Position numbers and translations under genes: made by a program. From the NCBI RefSeq assembly GCF_036324505.1, contig NC_086368.1, forward strand, positions 23,242,378 through 23,306,377: 64,000 nucleotides of DNA, in the 5' to 3' direction. The notes under the pieces were generated by a model that saw only the letters and a list, made by a program, of their open reading frames with translations, did no database searches and was not told the origin of the DNA. The DNA is from Eleginops maclovinus. Lineage: Eukaryota; Chordata; Actinopteri; Perciformes; Eleginopidae. Positions 29,452-43,300 of this stretch are shown one piece after another (positions within the stretch are counted from its first letter, which is position 1; each line of letters begins with the position of its first letter).

Positions 29452-29667
29452 ATGGATGTTTCTGATAATATATGCTTTTATTTCCTACTTGGCCTGAGAC
29501 ACTGGGAGATATTGGCATTTGTTAGGATGGACGGAATTATAATAAGCATGCCAACGCTAAGGAGGCGACTGAAGTTCTTGGGGTTGTTCAGGAGGAAAGC
29601 CCAGTCAGACTTGGTGGATTTCTTATCTCAGAATAACGTGATAGTTGCATATCTTGTAAAAACGTGA
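29452..29667 (+). pseudogene. 5' remnant of a transposase ORF (helix-turn-helix part)
   Basis: From ATG at 29452 it reads MDVSDNICFYFLLGLRHWEI, then IIISMPTLRRRLKFLGLFRR and SDLVDFLSQN, and then runs into the right inverted repeat and stops. A TATAAA at 29407-29412 lies 40 nt upstream. The Y-F-x-x-G-L-x-x-x-E-I ... IIS-x-x-T-L-(R/K)-R-x-L-K-x-L-G-L-(F/Y)-R-R pattern resembles the N-terminal helix-turn-helix of integrase-core (rve/DDE) transposases that are often predicted in fish and invertebrate genomes. The superfamily is not certain (IS3EU- or Ginger-like are candidates). The catalytic part is missing. Confidence 0.6.
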
Positions 29668-29901
29668 AAATATCATATCTTGAAATAACGTGATAATTTC
29701 ACGTTATAACGTGATATGATATTTTGACGTTATAACGTGAAAATATAATTATCATGAAATAACGTGATAATTTCATGTAATAACATGATACTTATCTTGT
29801 TTAAACGTGAAAAATATCTTGTTATAACAAGAAACTTTCACGTAATTACTTGATACTGAGCCTTATTTTTTTTTTTAGTGTGATAGCAATACACCACCGT
29901 A
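29640..29901 (-). repeat. right inverted-repeat arm of the palindromic transposon
   Basis: Inverse of 29101-29370 with small differences; it overlaps the last codons of the internal ORF. Confidence 0.85.
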
Positions 29902-29965
29902 GTAATACGACAAGGCAATGTACATTACAATAAAAATAAAATAGCATTAAAAAAAAAAGTTAAAT
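29902..29965 (+). mobile_element. retroelement 3' tail, continuation right of the nested transposon
   Basis: Sequence aatacgacaaggcaatgtac followed by A-rich DNA, read as the other half of the interrupted tail at 29020-29100. Confidence 0.4.
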
Positions 29966-32254
<2,289 letters not shown>

Positions 32255-32860
32255 ACGCCCCAGGCCACATTTTTAACAGAGGGGGGTTGAATTGAGGCTA
32301 AGCTCACTGTTAAAGAATGCAGAGATACACAGGGCAGATCACAAGCCTCCCTGACTAAGCAAGTCCAGTCAGCTTTACAGGCCTAAACTGCTGACGCGCT
32401 GGGAGAGCAAATGTGGACTGATGACTACCACCAGTAGAGAGAACAAGGTGTAAGAGGCTCCTCCTGAGGCACAAATGTGTTCCCGGGCCCTCATTGGTCC
32501 CCAACACACCACTTTGTCTCTGTATATTGCAGATGTACCCTGTCTCAGAGTTCCTATCAAGTTCAGGAAACAGCAGACTATACATGAAAACCTCAGCATG
32601 TGCTAAAATAAAACTGATGCTGAATCTGCATGGATGGAAATCACTGCATACTAGACAATATGCAGTCGCTCAATTAAAATAAATGTGTGTTTAGATATTA
32701 CATTTTGTGAAACTGTAACTCCACAGGTCAGAGAATATAAAGCAAAACAACCAGTTGCAGTTGGAGACACAGTTCTGCCATGCCTGCAGGTTAAAAGGTC
32801 GATATAACTTCCTGTATATCTTGTCTGAGGATTGTGGACACAATCAGGAGCCATCACGCC

Positions 32861-32921
<61 letters not shown>

Positions 32922-32922
32922 G
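32861..32922 (+). repeat. (TGTC)15 microsatellite
   Basis: 62-bp tetranucleotide tract. Confidence 0.98.
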
Positions 32923-32999
32923 CAGTGTGGTTGGTTCGAGATGAGCCCTGTGGTGTGGGAAAATCCCAGGATGGAGGATTAGAGGAGAGAAAAGGGGAT

Positions 33000-34144
33000 T
33001 TGCTGGTTAAAAGCTGACCTCTGACATGCATACAACAGCCTTTTGATTGGACAGATCAGCCCATTCTGCTGTCCGACTCTGGACCTTTCAGCCACGCTGT
33101 CACTTAGCCAAAGTCACATCCACGGCCATGGCAGGAAAGGACAACACAGGTTTATAGTAGGCTACAAGGGTCTGTAACGTGACCGATTGCAAGATCATAG
33201 AAAAAGTGATTGCACATTACTGGTGTTAGCCTCTGAGACTAATGTGTGATACAGTCACAGTGTTGATGTGAATCAAGCAAGGCAAAGGTGAAACTTCAGA
33301 CTCCCATTTTGATTATATTTCCAGGTGCCTGTTTAGTTTTTCCAACTTTAACCCAGCACGCCATAGACGTTTCCAGGGTTGAGTATCATAATCATAGTCA
33401 AAGCAAATTTGAGCTCTTTCAACATCAAATTCAAGAATCGTTACAGTCCGTCTGCTAGCCATAACTACAAGAGTATCAGGTGGAGGAATAAATCACTGAG
33501 GGGGTTTACAATGAAAGGTTACCTAGCTGGTGAGTTACTCTGTTCTCTGGTTTCACAAGATCTTCACATAAGTGGAAGGCATACCTCCACTGCTCTCGGG
33601 GATTGGCGCTACTCAGTGAAGAATCAATCTATGGGAATTCTTTACATTTATCTAAGTATTGCACTCCAAAAACGTCTGGTTTTGATTTGTTTGAAGTGTG
33701 TGTCTGTTTTATGTTTTGCCTCGGGAAGTCAATCAAATGTCACTAGGAGAAATGCAAACTATGTGGTATAGCAAATCGTTAGACGTTCCTGCTGAGCATC
33801 CTTTAGAGTGAAGCCAAAGATAAATCAATATTGTGATGTATATAAATGAGAACTGAGTCATCTGAAACTGACAACTTAAGTAACTGTTAGGATAACTGTA
33901 AAAAAATTCTGGTTACGGAGTGCTTTAAGATATATACCGGGGTTGATTTTGGCTCAAGCAACGGAGAGCTGATCTTTTGATACTCGACATAATTGAGTCT
34001 GACACCTTTCATCAGAAGAAAAGGCGTGCAGTGTTTCCCAATGAAATGCATTCTCAGCGGGGGTCAAAAAGCTTTTGAAACAACTTTCAGATTAAGGACT
34101 GCTAAAACATTTCTTTGGAACAAATCCAAAACAACCGTTTATTT
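33000..34144. other. prickle intron, no recognised element
   Basis: Includes a 130-codon plus ORF at 33379-33771 without recognisable domain, which I regard as chance or very old repeat DNA. Confidence 0.4.
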
Positions 34145-34502
34145 GGGTTTTCCTTTCCTGTAGTTATGTTTTTTGTCACCTAATTGGTCTAAAAATGCCT
34201 CGATTAGGCCCCTTGGTTTACTTTGTTTAACACTTGCGCTTCTGTTGGCTAACTCTCCAACACATTGTATGTGATAAATTAAGGGGCGGGACAACTAATC
34301 AGTTGACCAATCAAAACAGAGCAGGCCAGCTAACCAATCATATCAGACTGGGCTCTGGTTTCAGACAGGGGATGAAAAGAAGTGCTGCAGCATAGGTAGT
34401 ATGAGACAAATAAAGTACTTCTTCAACTTTAAAACATGTCACAGAAGAAACACAAAATACAACTATGAACCTGAACATTTGCGGGATAGGTGGCCCCTTT
34501 AA
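34145..34502 (+). mobile_element. CCAAT-rich MITE-like repeat, copy A
   Basis: It shares an ordered series of blocks with copies at 46130 and 53019: tttcctttcctgtag, ctccaacacattgtatgtga, aaggggcgggac, gaccaatcaaaacagagc, gctctggtttcagacag, ggtgaaaag-like, agtatgaga, aataaagtactt and acaaaatacaactatgaac. It ends tggcccctttaa, suggesting a TTAA-type terminus. Confidence 0.75.
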
Positions 34503-34803
34503 TTCTTTTTGGGTTTCAAATCTGCCTACAAAGCCCTTAGATCCTCTTTAATACTGACCAAGATGAGATACTCAACTCAAGTCTGACGTCAAGTGAGCAT
34601 CTGTCTCCTTGTTTTCAAGTTCTTCTCTGCTCTTGTATGCATGTTCACTCGTCTGTCCCTTATTTGTTCTTCTCCTTATTGTCACAGTGATAATGCAGTA
34701 CTTGTCTGGCCGGTTGTCAAGGTAGCAGCAAACTTACAGCACACTCATCTCCTTGGCAACCATTCAACCTGCACAAATAAACTTGGCCTGATGAGTGATA
34801 AAG

Positions 34804-34807
<4 letters not shown>

Positions 34808-34858
<51 letters not shown>
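34808..34858 (+). repeat. (AG)n microsatellite
   Basis: 51-bp AG tract. Confidence 0.97.
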
Positions 34859-34861
<3 letters not shown>

Positions 34862-35714
34862 CAGAGCTCTCAGTAGTTAAGCTGAGACAACAGAAACTTT
34901 ATTTTGCGCAATAAGGGTGATGATGGCTTCAATCAGATTACTAAAGTAATTTTGTCAGGTGTCTGCATTACTGGCTCTCATTTCCATCCATCTTAATCCA
35001 AAATGACTCAATGTCTGTGCCCACACTGTCTCCTTGCAAAATGCCTTGAAAGTACATTGCACAGTACACATCCTCCTGCCTGGACTGGATACAGCATGCA
35101 GCATAAAGATGTGCTGTGTTTGAATTCCACATGTAACGTCAAACATCTATCTATTAACACATCAGATATGCCACTTAAAAGCTGGACTGGTAAATCAACA
35201 AAGCTGACATATCAGCCAAAGATATGTTTGAGGTTCAGTTTAGCAGAAATTCATGGAAATCCATTCAGAAATTTCACCTGACGTCGCCATCCTAAAAGTC
35301 ATCAAAATTAACTATCAGGTTATTTTAAAGGCTTAAATAAATAATATATTGGCGTCATAAATCCAGTAAATGTTGGGCTATAGCAAAACTGCAACCCAGC
35401 AATCTAAATTCATGTTTTTATTAATTGTTTCAGATGCACAATTTGACATCTCCCAAAGTAACCACAAACATTACAGTAGCCTCACTTTTTTTGTGTGTGT
35501 ATGCACTGACCCAATGTGTCAGCGTTACTTCAGGACTCTATGAGAGGAAGCTTGCTACTGTATGCTTCACAGCCTTTTTCCATCTCCTGCTTATTCCCCT
35601 CAATTCTATCTGCACCCAGATCCGTTGATAGATACCTGTACAGCTTGGCACTGGGAGCCAGTCTCCTCTCATCCATGGACTATAGACTTCACTTAAGAGG
35701 CTGTCGGCTATTAA

Positions 35715-36089
<375 letters not shown>

Positions 36090-36099
36090 AGAAAGTGTT

Positions 36100-37905
36100 G
36101 GTGATCCAGCTGAACAGAAGCAGGAACAGCATCACAGCTCATCCAGCCTATTAGAGTCAGCTTTGACTCATGCAGAGCTCAGACGACACATCGCCCACTC
36201 CTCAGATGACGACAAATCAGAAACAGAGACAGGCAGACAGGGGGAGGAAGGACGCGAAAGTGATGTTGGATAAGATGAACATACAAGGGCCAAAGCTTTG
36301 ACGACGTGCAACAATTAAAAAAATGCAAAAGAGATTAAGCAAACGGAAACTAAATTCAACAAACTTAAAAATGTTAACGTCTTAAACTCTACACAGCTAA
36401 TAAGTGTTTTCTCCTTGTCGTGTTTTGACAAAGTGGCTGTTTTGGCCCTTTCTTTAATATTATACAGCCGAAGTCAATTTCTTTCAGATCAATATGCTAC
36501 TTAGGCCAATCAATAAGCAGGAGGCTCCTAAATCAATAAACCAATCTAACACTGCAGAGTCATCAAGCTCCTCTTTTGCAGTTTGGAAAAATGAGGCTTT
36601 GGGTCACACTGGGCCTTGCGTCTGTAATGAAAATAGGCCAAGTCATTAAAGTAATAGGGAAGTCAAAGAAAAACTGTCAGCATGTCTCTGACTTATGAGG
36701 TTAATAAACAAAGTAATGAGCTCGGCCTGTGTCATGCACAGTACCTCTGAGCACTTGAAGTCTTTCATGCGTTTGTTCGAGTATATTTTAACTACCAAGT
36801 ACCTTATTTTGTGCATGAACACATGATACAAAGATGATAACTGATACAATACACTACTATGCGGTTGTACAATGCTGACCTCTGTTGGCTGCTACAATCT
36901 TAAACATAAATCAGAGACCTTTTTTTTCTAAAATCACCACTACTGAGGAACTCTTCCGAACACATGAAATCAATCTAGGACTGTGTGTTCAAACCACACC
37001 AATGGTACGGCTCTGATCAAGGATTTTCACTTCCACACACACCCTCCGGATGGGAACAGGTGGCTGGACAGAGAGGAAAGTGGGTGGGAGGGGGGATAAA
37101 AGAAGAGGAGGAGAGAATCAAAGAGGGCTTTGAAGTGGTGCACTGCTTAAACCTTGCTGCGCTGGGCTGGCAGTCTTTAAACTGGATAGATGAGGAGATG
37201 CATGAACGGATGGATGCAGGGAGGAAGACAAACGGAAGAAGGGTTAGTGAGAAGAGATGGATGACGGTGATACAAAGGGCGTGTCAAACTCAGAATGACC
37301 ACAGAATAAAGAGAATTTGTTGAAATCTTAAAAAGACCAAAGTAGTAAAAAAAAGTCACTCTTTCTTTTATCCTTCATTCCAATCTTGTCTAAACCCACT
37401 CAACTATTTCCAAACTGATTTATGACTTAATTGATGAGTCGACATGAATCCTAAGTATTTGGTGATTTCCACAGTTGTCAACGCCACCCTAAGGTTGGAT
37501 GCTGGATGCTGTGTAATTTACCTAAGGTCCCCAGAGGATCAATTCTGACTCTCAATTTGGTTCCTTTTTCTCAAGCAATCCAATAATATCTCAATTTGTA
37601 CAGACATTCGGGTACGTTTTTATACGCCTGACCTTTTATCCAGCTCAATCATCAGGTCAATATGTGTTTGTTGCATCCTTATGTCCATCTCGTCCAAGTA
37701 ACTATATACCAGCTCTACTACCAACTGACATGCACAGTCTGATGTGAGGGGCAAGATTTTCAGAAAATCGAATCCATTAAGTGTTTTCACGCAACCTGGG
37801 AGTTGGTGTGCAGCTATTAAAAAGAGTGCTGAAAGCTTGTGCACCTATGGGAGAACATGGAGGGAGCTTAGACAAATGGTTGTTAAAAAAAAAACCTCTC
37901 TGAGC

Positions 37906-37907
<2 letters not shown>
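36100..37907. other. prickle intron, no recognised element
   Basis: A minus ORF at 37620-37844 ending in DLMIELDKR has some protein-like look but no domain I recognise. Confidence 0.4.

Positions 37908-38000
<93 letters not shown>
37908..38000 (+). repeat. (GT)46 microsatellite
   Basis: Uninterrupted 93-bp tract. Confidence 0.98.
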
Positions 38001-38003
<3 letters not shown>

Positions 38004-40226
38004 AAGAGTGATAGTTCCTGTTTTCTTGCTGCAAATGCTGAAATATGATACAGTAAATGAGTGCCTGCAATATAAAACCAATGCAGGAAGTGCTTTTGTT
38101 CACATGACATGGAGCAGCTTTAAAAAGCAATTATATCAATTAGCCAAAGTCAAAAGCTAAACCTTCTGCCAGCCAAAGAGCAGGAAGTAACGAACGGGAG
38201 AAACCATCAGTATGACATAAATGAACTCTCTGCCGGGGTGGGCGGGTTGGAATTGTAGGACTCTGCACAGTAAATGCTAACTTGCAGTGCATATGACAGC
38301 AGTGAGCCTGCCTCCCTTTATTTCCAGTGACAGTTCAAAGGCAGCTTAGCACGCTAAGCCTTCATTAAGGCATGGATCAGCACCAGGGCAAAAATCGGGG
38401 TGAATTAGCGTTGCTGGTGCACAGGTCGCAGGAGACTCACAGAGGTTTGCTAATGTGAGATGAATGATAACTAGATGCAAAAGATGAAAGGCTACAACCA
38501 TGTAGTGTTTATTTAGAGCAACTGCCAAGTGCAGGATAGTTGTACAAATACATTGTTTGAAGTATGACAGATTTCATTTCATCTATGTTCCTTTGATGCA
38601 TTTATGATAAGTGTTTTCTGTCAGACGGTGAAGATGACACTACTTTACATCATTTTACCAGGAACAGTGTTGCCATTTTTTAAAATAACAACACTGCTTT
38701 TCACATTTTTTAGGGATTTGGACAATTTTTGGGCATCCCTCATTCTATAATGTTATCTCTGACTGTTCCAAAACCACTGATGCCGCTCATCCATGCAAAA
38801 TTAGATAAAATGTTAAGCATGAAAAGAAATGATCCACTAAATGAATTATATTAAATGCATGCATATATTTAAGTTGCATCAGTTGATTTGTGAATAGGAG
38901 AGATTGATTTTATTCTGTAGAATTAAGAAGATTTAATAGAAAGATTCAATTTCAGTGACTGTTTATCTGATCTATATGCAGCCTATATAAAAAAAAAACA
39001 CAACTCCCCACATACCATCTTCTGTGAGACTTAAATTACTTTCTGATGCCTATCAGTCTTAATCCAAATGCATGAGCACCTGTTGGAGATGACCTTGATA
39101 GGAGCTGTGGATCAGAGTAAAGCTACTTGCTTTATTGCAGAAGCTGCCAGCAAACATTAAACAGACTTACGCAGCTGTCCTATATTATAAAGCTCTATTA
39201 AACCTATACGAGAGAGAATATGCTGGGTCTCACAATACAGTACATTATTCAACCATGATGATGTACAGCAATGTGCAGATTAAGGAGATATTCTATTTTT
39301 TCCTTTTAGATCGTAATGCAGATGCTTATGTTTGGTCTTTTGGATGCCTTATAGTGTTTAAGTGTTATGGCTTATCATTAAATGTCTTTCCAGGACAAAT
39401 ATAGCCTTGTTGCCACCACAGAAATGAAAGATAAGATGAGCCTTTGTGTACACTAATATAGCTCATAATGGATTTACCTGCTTATTTTACAATTATCTTT
39501 TCCTATACACCGCACGCCTTGGTGATTGTTGAGTGGTTACCAGCTGAAACATCACATCTCTCAAGCCAAACCTCAAGTCTGCTCTGTTGTGTGACAGTTT
39601 ATACCTTGAACCTGGGAACAGCTGAGTGGTATTGCTGCAAACAAAGGGTCTATTAGAATTCAGTGTGTCTACAGAACTTGTTTGCCTCCTGCTGGTCAGT
39701 TTAGAGCGCTTCATCGCCACAGAGGGGATCATCTGAGAACCCAACAATACAGCTTTCTCTAAACAGCATCTTTACTCACTTAATCTGACACACAAGGACT
39801 TGTGATGCGAGGTTTGAAAAGGTTGTTTTCTTTTCATCAGAATGACTGCACCTCTCGTCCTAATGCTTCACTAGATGCTTCAATAAATAAAGAAATTGCC
39901 ACATCCAAAATTACATAAATAATTATAAAGCAGACACACTGACCTTTGAAAAGCTCAGCTTGAATACAAAATAGGTGACGAAGCAGTGAGCGTAAACATG
40001 TCTGTTGGAGATGACAAATCAGCCCTCACTTTGGCATTTCTTTTACCACAAATGATGCTATTTATTCTGGGTCATCACAAAAACATGATTACTGCTGCAG
40101 AGACAAGACATAGCTCAAGAAAGTGGGACTTTATTTGAATGACTAGACAACAACATAGCCCTTTTGTAACTATTCTGTTAACTTTTACTTGAAGCTTAAA
40201 TGACAAATGAAAATACTGTATTGTAT
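38001..40226. other. prickle intron, no recognised element
   Basis: AT-rich DNA; nothing I can support. Confidence 0.45.
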
Positions 40227-40399
40227 TCATTGATAAATTGATTGACAGAAAAATAATCAACTATTTTGATAATCCATTGTTGAAGTAATTTTGAAGCAAA
40301 AATGTCAGGAATTGTGTATTGATTAATTAATCAATTTATCTAGAAAATACTCTGCATGTTAATTGATAAAGAAGTTCACTGTTGGTTGCATCTCTATAG
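40227..40399 (+). mobile_element. degenerate palindromic MITE (taatcgatta family)
   Basis: Contains aataatcaactattttgata, atccattgttgaag and aaaaatgtcaggaattgtg, then attgattaattaatcaattt and gttggttgcatctctatag. This matches, with many changes, a very common fish non-autonomous element rich in ATTAATCGATTA and ending in a GTTAGTTGCAGC-type terminus. The superfamily (hAT suspected) is from memory. Confidence 0.55.
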
Positions 40400-43300
40400 G
40401 AAAAACACATGGTTTCCATCCAATATGTCATGCAAGACTAATAACCAGAGCTACAGACAGCTACAAAAGCAATTACAAGCATAGAGCAAAAGTGCAACCC
40501 CACACCTCGCACTATCTCCCGTTACACGTCCACAACCCACCTGGTGGATGAGGTGACATTTCCAGCTCTCTGCACTACCGCTCGCTGCAGATACATCCAT
40601 CTTTGGAGACATGGAGTGAAAAGCATCAAAATGTGGAGGCTCTATGCATCTCTAGCTCTAGCATCTGCTCCGGAGGTGTTATGCGTGCATAATTACAAAG
40701 TTCAACTAAGCCAGATGTGGGGGAATAATGTCCTTGCTCCTGATAGGATGCATATGCACAGCTAAACTATAAAACAGGCAACACAATGCGCTCCATCACA
40801 CCAAATCAAACATGTAGGGGGAGCGCTCTGTTTGTAAAAGAATAATCAATGTACATTCAGAATACCTAATAAAGTGATATCAAGGAATCACATTATGTTT
40901 TCCTTTCAAGGATAGTGGAACATTGTCTGCATTCAAAATAACAAATCAGAGAATATCTCAAAATTGTATCTGGCTTAAAACAAATGTGTCTTTACCTGCG
41001 CTCAATATTAAAACCTCAGTCAATCCTAACAACAGGGACAGAGGAAATGAGGAATACTACTGGAATTTAGTCATGGTTCCTCCTCTATAGCTTTGACCTC
41101 TGTGTGTTTTTTTTGTTAGTCACATCAGTATCGCTTTTGAATTCTGATGCTGGGATTCATTGGCATTCAGCAGCCGACCGTCAGGTCCCCGAGGATCTCA
41201 GCAGGCTGCCGTGCGTCGACCATCTTTGTCTCTGTGACCACCGTGCTTAATCTGCACAGCCCCTACCACTACAGTCACATCAAATGATGTGTTCTATAGT
41301 ATGGGCTCATTTAGATAGAATGAGATGAGGGTAAACAAAGGTGAAAACAGGACAAAAGGGGGGGGGGGGACATGCTGGGGGAAACAGCAGCAGAATTACT
41401 GAGACAGTGAGAGGGATGGGAAGCGGCAAGTTCAGCCACACACTGTCTGAAAACCCAAAGGTCATACTATGATTTATATCGGAGCTCCACAGTTCTTCGG
41501 GTTTCCATTATCTGTGAACATCAGTCATACATCACATGACCCTGCAGACCTGTCAAAGCATAACCCCTTTAAAGTGAATCTCCTCCAAATGACAGAGACA
41601 AAACACACAATTTACACAATAAAAGCACAGTTTAATAAGTCATTTGCCTCCTGACCCGTACGAGTGCCACCACAGATGTTGCTGCTGCTCTAAAACAAGC
41701 CAAGGGAGGAAAATAAGACAGCAGGGTAGAGTGTTTTTCAACCTATGGAAACTATCGAGGAGGCTTTTACCATCTCCATGCAAATACACAGACACAGCTC
41801 TAGTGGTAAATCTGCTAGGTTCCTATTGTGTGGCACCGACCACCAATGGCTTCTTCTTTTCTCTCTCCCCCCTCACCTCATACTGAGTCTTCTTCTCTTC
41901 CGAGATAGCCAGAGCCCTTTCATATGCCCCGGTGCCCTCACTGTTTTATTTGCCAGGCCGTCTTGTTAACACAGTGAATGGCGGGGCCCGGGCCTCTGTT
42001 ATGCAGATCAGACTGGGTTACCGAGGGGACAGACGTCAGCAAGCCATTCAGAGCCGAGTTAAAACTCAACTCCAAACTCTGTTGTTCCACTGCAACCATC
42101 CTCTTTTTCCTCTACTTCTTCTCTACCCCCTCACTGCTGCTTTTAGTGAGCTAAAGTTTCAGCTAAGGCCCTGATGCATACAAGGGCAGGCTTTGTCCAG
42201 CGCCAGTCAGCTCTGGCAAACTGAACCAAACCTGCTGCTTCAAATGAAGTTTTATGTTGTGCTGCTGGCCGGAGGAAATGAAAGGAAAGGAATTGCAAAT
42301 AGTAAGATCTCATGGAATAAATCCTCCTTTGTAGTCTGATCCATGTCTGGACTGACCTAACCCTGAACAACAGGTCAAGTGTAACCTTTTAAGCGCATAT
42401 TAGATGCAGCTCTCTGAAACACACCAGCACCGCGCAGAAGAGGGTGATGTGATCGGGCGGATCAGGTAGCACATTTACGCTAATAAGCCTGGTAATGAGT
42501 CTCATTAGCACAAGTAAAATAAATCTAGCCAAAGGCGGGCATTAATAATTCAGACGGAGCATGTTGTGGAAGGAGGATCTACTCGCATGCCCAACCTGCC
42601 CAGAGCAGCCCGCTCAGCTTACCGAGCTACACACTGACACTCAAGCAGCCAGCTAACAGAGGCTCTTCTTTCATCCATCCAATTTTTTTCAAACCACATC
42701 CAGAGGAGCAGAGACACCAGAATGGCCTTTTCTAAAGTAACTTCCGTCACCTTTTCCATTGAGGTCTGAGGGAAAACTGTTTCCTGAACATAGACTGTTC
42801 ATAAGAAGTGGACATGATCTAAAAATGCAATGTGAAAGGTTTAAGGCTGTAGGACGAAAGCACGGCCAAACATGACTGTGGAAGCAACCTGTCAATTACA
42901 CTATAGACTTTCTCTAAAGCATACCCTGCTTATTGGCTATTTCACTATAAATTAAACAATTTCCTTAAATAACATAATGCTATATTGAAGAAGACTAGAA
43001 ACTACTGATTCGTACCAGAAACTCGACAGGAAAATGTTTACTGAGGTAATAAAACGTTGTGCGATTTAGAGTCACATTATCATAGTCTTCTATACAATCA
43101 CATCTTTTTTTGCAACAAGTGGAGTCCCCCTGGTGGCCAATAGAAAGAATGCAGGCTTAAGGCACGTATTAGCTTCATAGCTTGGAAGTGAATCTTCTCC
43201 AAGACCTTTAAATGTGCAACTACTTCTGGCCAATGAGCATCCATCCAGATCTGTGATCTCACTTCTGTCACTGTAAAGAAGCAGCAGATCTACAGCAAAC

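Larger units (their letters stand above)
29101..29901 (+). mobile_element. palindromic DNA transposon with ~260-bp inverted repeats
   Basis: The left end tacggtggtgtattgctatc (29101) is the exact inverse of the right end (to 29901), and the similarity continues inward for about 260 nt on each side, through the A/T run, aaggctcagtatcaagtaat and a block of small palindromes built on cgttataacgtga. TA borders both ends; AATA also occurs close to both sides, so the target duplication is not settled. The 270-bp centre carries a TATA box and the 5' end of an ORF. An internally deleted member of a cut-and-paste family is the best reading. Confidence 0.85.

Noticed and set aside
32861..32922. Regular TGTC units considered as a CRISPR-like or minisatellite array
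   Set aside because: Simple tetranucleotide microsatellite without spacers; the genome is a vertebrate one.
33379..33771. 130-codon plus-strand ORF
   Set aside because: No domain, no coding-like composition, no splice context; likely chance.
37620..37844. Minus ORF with protein-like stretch DLMIELDKR
   Set aside because: Considered as a transposase or host exon, but no motif or splice sites gave it support.
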